Source of the DNA: an uncultured Ruminococcus sp.
GTDB taxonomy: Bacteria > Bacillota > Clostridia > Oscillospirales > CAG-272
Direction of reading: 5' to 3'
Length of the DNA stretch: 6,802 nt
Assembly (NCBI GenBank): GCA_902783755.1
Contig: CACZSC010000170.1
Span: 1 to 6,802, forward strand
Part shown: positions 1-6,604 of the stretch, in pieces
Layout: each line of letters opens with the position of its first letter
Numbering within the stretch: the stretch's first letter is position 1
Translations under genes and position numbers: made by a program
The notes under the pieces: model-generated
The model's input: the letters and a program-made list of their open reading frames with translations, nothing else
What the model was told of the DNA's origin: nothing
The model's database searches: none

Positions 1-1632
1 AAGAAGACCCCGCTGCTCCGCTCCATGCAGGCCCTCAACAGGCAGGCGCTCAGAGTGCTGAGGCTCTTCGGCAACGACCACGTGAAGAGAGTGGTGTCGT
101 CGGTGGGTCCCGAGCAGGAATACTTCCTTATTACCAAGGAAATGTACGACCAGAGACCTGACCTGAGATTCTGCGGAAGGACCCTGTTCGGCGCGAAGCC
201 GCCGAAGGGACAGGAGATGGACGACCACTATTTCGGAGCCATCAAGCCGAGAGTGGCGGCCTTCATGGAGGAGCTCAACGAGGAACTGTGGAAGCTGGGG
301 ATCATGGCGAAGACGGAGCACAACGAGGTGGCGCCGGCCCAGCACGAGCTGGCTCCCATCTACTCCACCACCAACGTGGCCACGGACCACAACCAGCTGA
401 CCATGGAGATGATGCAGAAGGTGGCGTCGAAGCACGGCCTGGTATGCCTGCTGCATGAGAAGCCCTTCGCAGGGGTGAACGGCTCCGGCAAGCACAACAA
501 CTGGTCGATCGCAACGGACGAGGGGCAGAACCTGCTGTCTCCCGGCGACACTCCCTACGAGAACGCGCAGTTTTTGCTGTTCCTGTGCGCCGTGATCAAA
601 GCCGTCGACGACTACCAGGATCTTCTGAGGATCTCAGTCGCCACGGCGGGCAACGACCACAGGCTCGGAGCCAACGAGGCCCCGCCGGCCGTCATATCCA
701 TGTTCCTGGGGGACGAGCTGAACGGGATCCTCGAGGCAATCGAGAACGACACGCCATACAGCGGCGTGGAGAAGACCCAGATGAAGCTGGGGGTGGACGT
801 GCTCCCGAGATTCAACCGGGACACCACGGACAGGAACCGCACCTCCCCCTTCGCCTTCACGGGCAACAAGTTCGAGTTCCGCATGCTGGGCTCGTCCAAC
901 AGCATTGCCTGCGCGAACATCATGCTGAACTCCGCGGTGGCAGAGAGCCTCAGGATATACGCCGACCGGCTGGAAGGCGCGGAGGACTTCGAGACCGCGC
1001 TGCATGACATGATAAAGAAGACCATACACGACCACAGAAGGATCATATTCAACGGCAACGGCTACGACGACAACTGGATCAGGGAAGCCACGGAGGAGAG
1101 GGGACTGCTGAACTACCGCACCACCGCGGACTGCATGCCCCATCTGCTTGACAAGAAGAACGTGGACATGCTCACGTCCCACAAGGTGTTCAGCGTGGAG
1201 GAACTGAAGTCCAGATGCGACATCATGCTGGAGAACTACTGCAAGTCCGTGACCATCGAGGCAAATACCATGGCAGACATGGCGAAGACCCTCATCGCCC
1301 CGGCAGTCGAGAAGTTCACGGCGGACGTAGCGAAGAACGCGGCATCGAAGAAGGCTCTGGATCCGTCGCTGGCCTGCGCATACGAGACGGGTCTGGTGAA
1401 GAAGCTGTCGGAGCTCAGCGACAGGATCGCCGTCAAGGTGGACGAGCTCCAGGACGCCGAGATCTCCCTGAGGGACGCCGGCGACATCATAGAAGAATCG
1501 GAAATGATAAGAGACAGGGTGCTACCGAAGATGTGCGAGCTGAGGGTGGCCTGCGACGAGGCCGAGACCATAACGGCCAAGTCCTACTGGCCGTTCCCCA
1601 CATATTCGGATATCCTGTTCAGCGTAAGATAA
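1..1632 (+). CDS. glnN: Type III glutamine synthetase, C-terminal part (5' end outside window)
   Basis: Makes glutamine from glutamate, ammonia and ATP in the cytoplasm, the main entry of ammonium into organic nitrogen. The reading frame is open from base 1, so the gene begins upstream. The 543 codons seen here compare with about 700 in the family, so roughly 155-160 N-terminal residues are missing; the first internal ATG (25) is not the true start. GS III hallmarks are visible in order: GPEQEYF at 106-126 and KTEHNEVAP at 310-336 (metal and glutamate-binding region), GVNGSGKHNNWS at 472-507, GNDHRLGANEAPP at 649-687, and the family-typical tail AKSYWPFPTYSDILF ending just before the TAA stop. 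The GS III form is a large hexamer-of-dimers enzyme unrelated in length to GS I (about 450 residues). It is followed after 25 bases by the ammonium transporter, consistent with a nitrogen operon. Codon use looks more optimised (many ATC, CTG, AAG) than in the downstream asnB and guaA, as expected for an abundant enzyme. Family assignment is very secure. Confidence 0.97.
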   Translation, partial: KKTPLLRSMQALNRQALRVLRLFGNDHVKRVVSSVGPEQEYFLITKEMYDQRPDLRFCGRTLFGAKPPKGQEMDDHYFGAIKPRVAAFMEELNEELWKLGIMAKTEHNEVAPAQHELAPIYSTTNVATDHNQLTMEMMQKVASKHGLVCLLHEKPFAGVNGSGKHNNWSIATDEGQNLLSPGDTPYENAQFLLFLCAVIKAVDDYQDLLRISVATAGNDHRLGANEAPPAVISMFLGDELNGILEAIENDTPYSGVEKTQMKLGVDVLPRFNRDTTDRNRTSPFAFTGNKFEFRMLGSSNSIACANIMLNSAVAESLRIYADRLEGAEDFETALHDMIKKTIHDHRRIIFNGNGYDDNWIREATEERGLLNYRTTADCMPHLLDKKNVDMLTSHKVFSVEELKSRCDIMLENYCKSVTIEANTMADMAKTLIAPAVEKFTADVAKNAASKKALDPSLACAYETGLVKKLSELSDRIAVKVDELQDAEISLRDAGDIIEESEMIRDRVLPKMCELRVACDEAETITAKSYWPFPTYSDILFSVR

Positions 1633-1645
1633 GACATATACAGAA

Positions 1646-1651
1646 AGGCGG
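1646..1651 (+). promoter_or_regulatory. Ribosome binding site of the Amt-PII gene
   Basis: AGGCGG is one mismatch from AGGAGG and lies 6 bases before the ATG at 1658. It sits in the 25-base gap after the glnN stop and supports that ATG as the start. Confidence 0.7.
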
Positions 1652-1657
1652 CTCAAG

Positions 1658-3412
1658 ATGCTGACCGATGAGATAACGAAACTCATAGAGAGCGCGGCTT
1701 CGAAGGAAGTGTTCGGCGTATGGTTCCTGATAGGAGCGGCACTGGTATTCTTCATGCAGGCGGGATTCGCCATGGTGGAGACAGGTTTCACCCGGGCAAA
1801 GAACGCCGGCAACATCATAATGAAGAACCTGATGGATTTCTGCATAGGCACGGTGGTTTTCGTGCTGCTGGGCTTCTCCCTCATGATGGCCGAGGACTAT
1901 GTGCTGGGCTTCATCGGGGTCCCCAATCTGAAGATCCTCACCGATTTCGGAGGATTCCTGAGGGACGGGAACGCTCCGTCGTTCGTTTTCAACCTTGTGT
2001 TCTGCGCCACGGCCGCCACAATTGTCTCGGGAGCCATGGCCGAACGCACCAGGTTCGTGTCATACTGCATCTATTCCGGAGTCATATCCCTGTTCGTATA
2101 TCCGATCGAGGCGGGATGGGTCTGGAACCAGAACGGATGGCTCGTCAACCTGGGATTCCACGATTTCGCCGGATCCGCCGCCATCCATTCGGTGGGCGGC
2201 ATCACGGCCCTCATCGGGGCCATAATGGTGGGGCCGAGACTGGGAAAATACATAAAGGGCAGGGAAGGCAGAGTGTCAAAGGTCAACGCCATTCCCGGAC
2301 ATTCCATAACCCTGGGGGCCCTCGGATGCTTCATCCTGTGGTTCGGATGGTACGGGTTCAACGGGGCTGCGGCCTGGGACGGCAGTTCCCTGGCGTCCAT
2401 CTTCGTGACCACCACCATAGCCCCCGCGGTGGCAACCTGCGTGACCATGCTGTTCACCTGGATCAAGAACGGTAAGCCTGACGTGTCCATGTGCCTCAAC
2501 GCCTCACTGGCGGGGCTCGTGGGCATAACGGCGGGATGCGACGCCATGGACGCGCTGGGATCGGCGGTGGTCGGCATCGTCTCCGGGTTCCTCGTGGTAT
2601 TCGTGGTGGAGTTCCTTGACATCAGGCTTCACATAGACGATCCCGTGGGAGCCGTGGGAGTGCATCTCGCCAACGGAGTGTGGGGCACGGTGGCCGTGGG
2701 GCTGCTGGCAAACCCCGACGCCCCCGCAGGGCTTTCGGGACTGTTCTATACGGGAAGCTTCAGGCTTCTCGGGGTGCAGGTCCTGGGGATCCTGGCGATA
2801 CTTTCATGGACCGGGATCATGATGACCCTCACTTTCCTCATACTGAAAAAGACGGTGGGCCTGCGGGTCTCCCGGGAAGAGGAGATCAAGGGGCTCGACA
2901 GGACGGAGCACGGGCTTCCCAGCGCCTACGCGGACTTCGCGCCTGCTGTGGAGAGCCTGGATTACGGATACGAGGGAGCGGTGGCCGTCTCCGGCGAGAC
3001 GCCGGTGGCTGAAGCCGTCCCGGTGAAGAAAGTGCAGGCCGTAGAGGACGGCACGCCGAAATTCACCAAGGTCGAGATCATCTGCAAGGAGCCCAGGTTC
3101 GAGGCTCTGAAGAACGCCATGATGGAGATCGGGATCACCGGCATGACCGTGTCCCACGTGCTGGGCTGCGGCGCCCAGAAGGGACAGCCGGAGTACTACC
3201 GCGGAGTTCCCGTGGAAGCCAACCTGCTGCCCAAGATACAGGTCGACATAGTGGTGAGCAAGGTCCCCGTGAGGCATGTGATAGAGACTGCGAAGAAAGT
3301 GCTCTACACAGGTCATATCGGGGACGGCAAGATATTCGTATACGATGTTGAAAACGTAGTAAAGGTCCGCACCGGCGAGGAGGGATACGACGCCCTCCAG
3401 GATGTGGAATAA
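1658..3412 (+). CDS. amt: Ammonium transporter fused to a C-terminal PII (GlnK/GlnB-type) domain
   Basis: A 584-residue inner-membrane ammonium channel with its regulator attached. Residues about 18-398 form the Amt core with some eleven membrane segments and no separate signal peptide. Pore residues can be aligned by eye with E. coli AmtB: the twin histidines are H177 (in DFAGSAAIH, with D169 matching Asp160) and H336 (in DDPVGAVGVH); the phenylalanine gate is F111/F115 and F234; W156 lies near the position of Trp148. The residue matching Ser219 is A238. Residues 400-425 carry the usual cytosolic Amt tail (EEEIKGLDRTEHG), followed by an acidic, Ala/Val/Pro-rich linker to about 468. Residues 469-584 are a full PII domain: ITGMTV at 493-498, T-loop 505-526, IGDGKIFV at 554-561 and RTGEE at 571-575. 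In the T-loop R515 matches the pore-plugging Arg47 of GlnK, but V519 replaces the uridylylated Tyr51. There is no Met or ribosome site at the domain junction, so PII is unlikely to be made alone. It lies between GS III and AsnB genes, 11 bases before the latter. Function is secure; the regulatory mode is inferred. Confidence 0.95.
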   Translation: MLTDEITKLIESAASKEVFGVWFLIGAALVFFMQAGFAMVETGFTRAKNAGNIIMKNLMDFCIGTVVFVLLGFSLMMAEDYVLGFIGVPNLKILTDFGGFLRDGNAPSFVFNLVFCATAATIVSGAMAERTRFVSYCIYSGVISLFVYPIEAGWVWNQNGWLVNLGFHDFAGSAAIHSVGGITALIGAIMVGPRLGKYIKGREGRVSKVNAIPGHSITLGALGCFILWFGWYGFNGAAAWDGSSLASIFVTTTIAPAVATCVTMLFTWIKNGKPDVSMCLNASLAGLVGITAGCDAMDALGSAVVGIVSGFLVVFVVEFLDIRLHIDDPVGAVGVHLANGVWGTVAVGLLANPDAPAGLSGLFYTGSFRLLGVQVLGILAILSWTGIMMTLTFLILKKTVGLRVSREEEIKGLDRTEHGLPSAYADFAPAVESLDYGYEGAVAVSGETPVAEAVPVKKVQAVEDGTPKFTKVEIICKEPRFEALKNAMMEIGITGMTVSHVLGCGAQKGQPEYYRGVPVEANLLPKIQVDIVVSKVPVRHVIETAKKVLYTGHIGDGKIFVYDVENVVKVRTGEEGYDALQDVE

Positions 3413-3415
3413 GGT
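3411..3415 (+). promoter_or_regulatory. Weak ribosome binding site of asnB, overlapping the amt stop
   Basis: AAGGT overlaps the TAA stop of the upstream gene and ends 8 bases before the ATG at 3424. It is a weak Shine-Dalgarno match, so asnB translation may depend partly on coupling to the upstream gene. Confidence 0.45.
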
Positions 3416-3423
3416 AGATCAGT

Positions 3424-5034
3424 ATGTGTTCCATCATATCTTACTGCGGATCCGTCGAAGACGAGGAAGCGTTCCTCGGCGGATTCGGCAGGACCAAGTC
3501 CAGGGGCCCTGACGACACCAGGGTCATAACGATCCTGGGAGACGGGGACGCCGCCGGCGTCATGGGGTTCCACAGGCTTTCCATAATGGGCCTGACCCCT
3601 TCGGGGATGCAGCCCTTCGAGCTTGACGGCAGCTATGCCGTGTGCAACGGCGAACTCTACGGGTTCGAGAGGGAAAAGGAGAGGCTCAGAACGAAGGGAT
3701 ACACCTTCAGGAGCGGCAGCGACTGCGAGATCATCCTGCCGATGTTCCGGGAATACGGAACGGATATGTTCAGGATGCTTGACGCGGAGTTCGCACTTGT
3801 GATATATGATAAGGAGAGCGGAAGCTTCATAGCGGCGAGAGACCCTATAGGGATCCGCCCCCTGTATTACGGATACGACCGGGAAGGCACGCCGGTGTTC
3901 GCCAGTGAGGCGAAGAACCTGGTGGGAATCGCCGGAAGGATAATGCCTTTCCCGCCGGGCCACTACTGGAAGGACGGGCAGTTCACCTGCTACCGGGACA
4001 TGACTGACGTGAAGTCCGTCTGCCGGGACGATCTTGAGACCGCCTGCGGAAAGATCCGGGAGAAGCTGATCTCCGGCGTCGAGAAGCGTCTGGTCTCCGA
4101 CTCCAAGGTGGGATTCCTTCTTTCGGGAGGCCTGGACTCGTCCCTGGTATGCGCCATTGCGGCAGCGTACGAGCGGAGAAAGGGCGGAGAGCCCATAAAG
4201 ACCTTCGCCATAGGCATGAGCGAAGACGCCATAGACCTGAAATACGCGAGGGAGGCGGCCGAATACATCGGATCCGACCATACGGAGGTCTTCATGACCC
4301 CGGAGCAGGTCATATCGGCTCTTCCCGAGGTCATACACCTGCTGGGGACCTGGGACATCACGACGATCCGCGCCAGCATGGGCATGTATCTGGTCTGCAA
4401 AGCGGTCCATGAGATGACCGACATAAGGGTGCTGCTCACGGGGGAGATCTCCGACGAGCTCTTCGGTTACAAGTACACTGATTTCGCTCCGGACGCGGAG
4501 GCTTTCCAGAGGGAGGCCGAGAAACGGATCCGGGAGCTTCACATGTACGATGTGCTGAGGGCGGACAGATGCATATCCGTAAACTCCCTTGAGGCCAGGG
4601 TGCCTTTCGGGGACCTGGATTTCGTGGAATATGTCATGAGCCTGGATCCGGAGATGAAGCTGAACAGGTACAGCAAGGGAAAGTACCTGCTGCGGCACGC
4701 CTTCGAGGGACTCGGATATCTTCCGGACAGCATACTCTGGCGTGAGAAGGCGGCATTCTCGGACGCGGTGGGCCACTCCATGGTGGACTATCTGAAGGAA
4801 TATGCCGAGACCAGGTACACCGAGGAGGAGTTCCGTGAGGGATGCCTGAGGTACAGCCACGGCAGGCCTTTCACGAAGGAGTCCCTCCTGTACAGGGACA
4901 TCTTCGAGGAATACTATCCGGGACAGGCCGAAATGATAGCGGATTTCTGGATGCCCAACAGGTCCTGGAAGGGGTGCGATGTCAGCGATCCCTCGGCGAG
5001 AGTCCTCTCTAACTACGGCGACAGCGGCAAATAG
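3424..5034 (+). CDS. asnB: Asparagine synthetase B, glutamine-hydrolysing
   Basis: Converts aspartate, glutamine and ATP to asparagine, glutamate, AMP and pyrophosphate in the cytoplasm. The start is fixed by the catalytic Cys2 (MCSIIS), which must become N-terminal after Met removal. The N-terminal Ntn-type glutaminase half (about 1-190) has RGPDD (27-31), FHRLSI (49-54), NGELYG (75-80) and SGSDCE (97-102), the usual glutamine-binding positions. The synthetase half (about 205-510) has the ATP-pyrophosphatase loop SGGLDSS at 234-240, TGEISDELFG at 339-348 and NSLEARVPFGD at 377-387. At 536 residues it is close to the E. coli-like short AsnB (554) rather than the roughly 610-residue AsnB/AsnO forms. 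TGEISDE stands where E. coli and human enzymes have SGEGSDE; I recall this variant in clostridial AsnB, so it is probably a clade trait. The gene follows amt by 11 bases and precedes guaA by 33. An alternative role in amidating another acid is less likely given the E. coli-like architecture. Confidence 0.93.
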   Translation: MCSIISYCGSVEDEEAFLGGFGRTKSRGPDDTRVITILGDGDAAGVMGFHRLSIMGLTPSGMQPFELDGSYAVCNGELYGFEREKERLRTKGYTFRSGSDCEIILPMFREYGTDMFRMLDAEFALVIYDKESGSFIAARDPIGIRPLYYGYDREGTPVFASEAKNLVGIAGRIMPFPPGHYWKDGQFTCYRDMTDVKSVCRDDLETACGKIREKLISGVEKRLVSDSKVGFLLSGGLDSSLVCAIAAAYERRKGGEPIKTFAIGMSEDAIDLKYAREAAEYIGSDHTEVFMTPEQVISALPEVIHLLGTWDITTIRASMGMYLVCKAVHEMTDIRVLLTGEISDELFGYKYTDFAPDAEAFQREAEKRIRELHMYDVLRADRCISVNSLEARVPFGDLDFVEYVMSLDPEMKLNRYSKGKYLLRHAFEGLGYLPDSILWREKAAFSDAVGHSMVDYLKEYAETRYTEEEFREGCLRYSHGRPFTKESLLYRDIFEEYYPGQAEMIADFWMPNRSWKGCDVSDPSARVLSNYGDSGK

Positions 5035-5038
5035 CCGC
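5024..5038 (+). repeat. Short perfect inverted repeat across the asnB stop codon
   Basis: GCGGC, a 5-base AAATA loop, then GCCGC; the TAG stop spans the loop and the first base of the second arm. It could form a small RNA hairpin at the asnB end. No U-run follows (the next bases are AAATATGATA), so it is not a standard intrinsic terminator. A role in RNA processing or in damping read-through into guaA is possible but unproven; chance is a real alternative at this length. Confidence 0.4.
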
Positions 5039-5053
5039 AAATATGATATATAC

Positions 5054-5058
5054 GGAGA
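5054..5058 (+). promoter_or_regulatory. Ribosome binding site of guaA
   Basis: GGAGA lies 9 bases before the ATG at 5068 and 6 before the in-frame TTG at 5065. Family N-termini begin with one Met before a basic residue and the first beta strand (MEKILVLDFGGQY here), so ATG 5068 is the better start. Confidence 0.65.
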
Positions 5059-5067
5059 TACTCATTG

Positions 5068-6594
5068 ATGGAAAAGATCCTGGTTCTTGATTTCGGAGGC
5101 CAGTACGACCTCCTCATCGCCCGCAGGGTGCGGGAGCACGGCGTGTATGCAGAGATATTCCCATACAACAGGATAACTGTTGAGGAGATAAGGGAAGGGG
5201 GATACCGCGGGATCATATTCACCGGGGGCCCCAACAGCGTATATGACGAAAGCTCGCCCCATTATGACAGAAAGATCCTTGAGCTGGGGATACCGGTGCT
5301 CGGCATATGCTACGGGCACCAGCTCATAGCCTGGATGGCGGGCGGGGAGATAAAATCAGCCGGGAACATAAGCGAATACGGAAAGACGGAAGTCACCGCA
5401 AAGTCCTGTGAGCTGTTCTGCGGGATACCCGAGAAGAGCATCTGCTGGATGAGCCACACGGACTATGTCAGCGGGCTGCCCGACGGGTTCGAGGTCACCG
5501 CTGTGACGGAGAACTGCCCCTGTGCCGCCATGGCGGACAGGAAGAGGCGGATATACGGGGTCCAGTTCCATCCGGAAGTGACCCATACGGAATACGGCGG
5601 CACCGTCCTTTCGAACTTCCTGTTCCGGGTATGCGGATGCACCGGGGACTGGAAGATGGACGACTTCATCGAGAAGACTGTCGAAAAATACAGGCGGGAG
5701 CTCCAGGGGAAAAAGGTGCTGTGCGCTCTTTCGGGGGGCGTCGATTCCTCTGTGGCAGCGGTGCTGATGCACCGGGCCGTGGGTGAGAACCTGACCTGCG
5801 TCTTCGTGGACCACGGGCTGCTGAGAAAGCACGAGGGAGCCCAGGTGGTAAGGGTGTTCCGCGACAGGTTCAGCATGAAGCTGGTGCGGGTCAACGCAGA
5901 GGACCGGTTCCTCGGAAAGCTGGCGGGGGTCACGGATCCCGAAAAGAAGAGGAAGATAATAGGGGAGGAGTTCATCCGGGTATTCGAGGACGAGTCCCGG
6001 GAGCTCGGGAAGATGGACTATCTGGTGCAGGGCACCATATATCCGGACGTGATAGAAAGCGGAAAAGGGGACGCCTCCACCATAAAGAGCCATCACAACG
6101 TGGGAGGTCTTCCCTCGGTGATGGATTTCGAAGGGATAGTGGAGCCCCTGCGGGATCTGTTCAAGGACGAGGTCAGGCAGGTGGGGCTCAAACTGGGCAT
6201 ACCCGAGTATCTCGTGAGACGGCAGCCGTTCCCGGGTCCCGGACTCGGAGTCCGGATCATAGGGGAGATAACGAAGGAAAAGGCCGATACGCTCCGGGAG
6301 GCAGATGCCATATTCAGGGAGGAGCTCGAGAAGGCGGGCGTCGCGTCGAGCCAGTATTTCGCGGTGCTCACGGATACGAGGAGCGTGGGCGTCATGGGAG
6401 ACGCCAGAACATACGGCTACACGGTGGCCCTGAGGGCAGTGACCACGGACGACTTCATGACCGCCGACTGGACCAGGATCCCATATGAGGTGCTGGAACG
6501 GGCGTCCGGAAGGATAACCAACGAAGTTAGGACCATAAACAGAGTGGTATACGATATAACGTCAAAACCGCCGGCAACGGTGGAATGGGAGTAG
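5068..6594 (+). CDS. guaA: GMP synthase (glutamine-hydrolysing), single chain
   Basis: Amidates XMP to GMP using glutamine and ATP, the last step of guanylate synthesis, in the cytoplasm. The protein is 508 residues, typical of bacterial GuaA. Residues about 1-190 are a class I glutamine amidotransferase: DFGGQY (8-13), oxyanion strand FTGGPNSVYD (51-60), nucleophile C81 in GICYGHQ, and catalytic H168 and E170 in VQFHPE. Residues about 195-385 are the ATP-pyrophosphatase domain with the loop LSGGVDSS at 221-228, the family-typical VDHGLLRK (257-264) and QGTIYPDVIES (321-331), and SHHNVGGLP (341-349). The C-terminal dimerisation/XMP-binding domain contains RRQPFPGPGLGVR (384-396) and ends with YDITSKPPATVEWE. 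All catalytic residues are present. Both activities in one polypeptide argue for a bacterial host, since most archaea split them. Codon use is richer in ATA and CGG than the GS III gene. The stop overlaps the pyrG ribosome site, indicating co-transcription with pyrG. Confidence 0.97.
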   Translation: MEKILVLDFGGQYDLLIARRVREHGVYAEIFPYNRITVEEIREGGYRGIIFTGGPNSVYDESSPHYDRKILELGIPVLGICYGHQLIAWMAGGEIKSAGNISEYGKTEVTAKSCELFCGIPEKSICWMSHTDYVSGLPDGFEVTAVTENCPCAAMADRKRRIYGVQFHPEVTHTEYGGTVLSNFLFRVCGCTGDWKMDDFIEKTVEKYRRELQGKKVLCALSGGVDSSVAAVLMHRAVGENLTCVFVDHGLLRKHEGAQVVRVFRDRFSMKLVRVNAEDRFLGKLAGVTDPEKKRKIIGEEFIRVFEDESRELGKMDYLVQGTIYPDVIESGKGDASTIKSHHNVGGLPSVMDFEGIVEPLRDLFKDEVRQVGLKLGIPEYLVRRQPFPGPGLGVRIIGEITKEKADTLREADAIFREELEKAGVASSQYFAVLTDTRSVGVMGDARTYGYTVALRAVTTDDFMTADWTRIPYEVLERASGRITNEVRTINRVVYDITSKPPATVEWE

Positions 6595-6599
6595 GGAGG
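6594..6599 (+). promoter_or_regulatory. Ribosome binding site of pyrG, overlapping the guaA stop
   Basis: GGGAGG starts at the last base of the guaA TAG stop and lies 5 bases before the ATG at 6605. It is the strongest Shine-Dalgarno match in the window and its overlap with guaA suggests translational coupling. Confidence 0.8.
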
Positions 6600-6604
6600 C
6601 TCAC

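Noticed and set aside
25..27. ATG at 25 as the start of the glutamine synthetase
   Set aside because: The frame is open from base 1 and the preceding residues (KKTPLLRS) look like conserved internal GS III sequence; the protein would be far shorter than the family.
2950..3070. Two separate genes, amt and glnK, merged by a lost stop or sequencing error
   Set aside because: The frame and codon style run smoothly through the linker, there is no remnant Met or ribosome site before the PII domain, and the linker is of plausible length and composition. It cannot be fully excluded without reads.
3313..5040. A 575-codon open frame on the - strand opposite asnB
   Set aside because: It is the complement of a strongly supported asnB frame in G+C-rich DNA, starts from TTG, has no recognisable motif, and its translation is rich in Arg, His, Pro and Val in the way typical of shadow frames.
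5018..5047. Sigma-70-like promoter (GCGACA, 18-base spacer, TATGAT) before guaA
   Set aside because: The -35 match is weak and the predicted transcript start (about 5054) would fall on the guaA ribosome site, leaving almost no leader; AT-rich intergenic sequence easily gives such matches.
5024..5050. Intrinsic terminator after asnB
   Set aside because: The stem is only 5 bp and no U-tract follows; guaA continues on the same strand 30 bases later.
5065..5067. TTG at 5065 as the guaA start
   Set aside because: It would add only one residue before the ATG at 5068, which has suitable ribosome-site spacing and matches the family N-terminus.
5356..6096. A 246-codon open frame on the - strand opposite guaA
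   Set aside because: It lies entirely within guaA, whose every catalytic motif is intact, and shows no recognisable domain.
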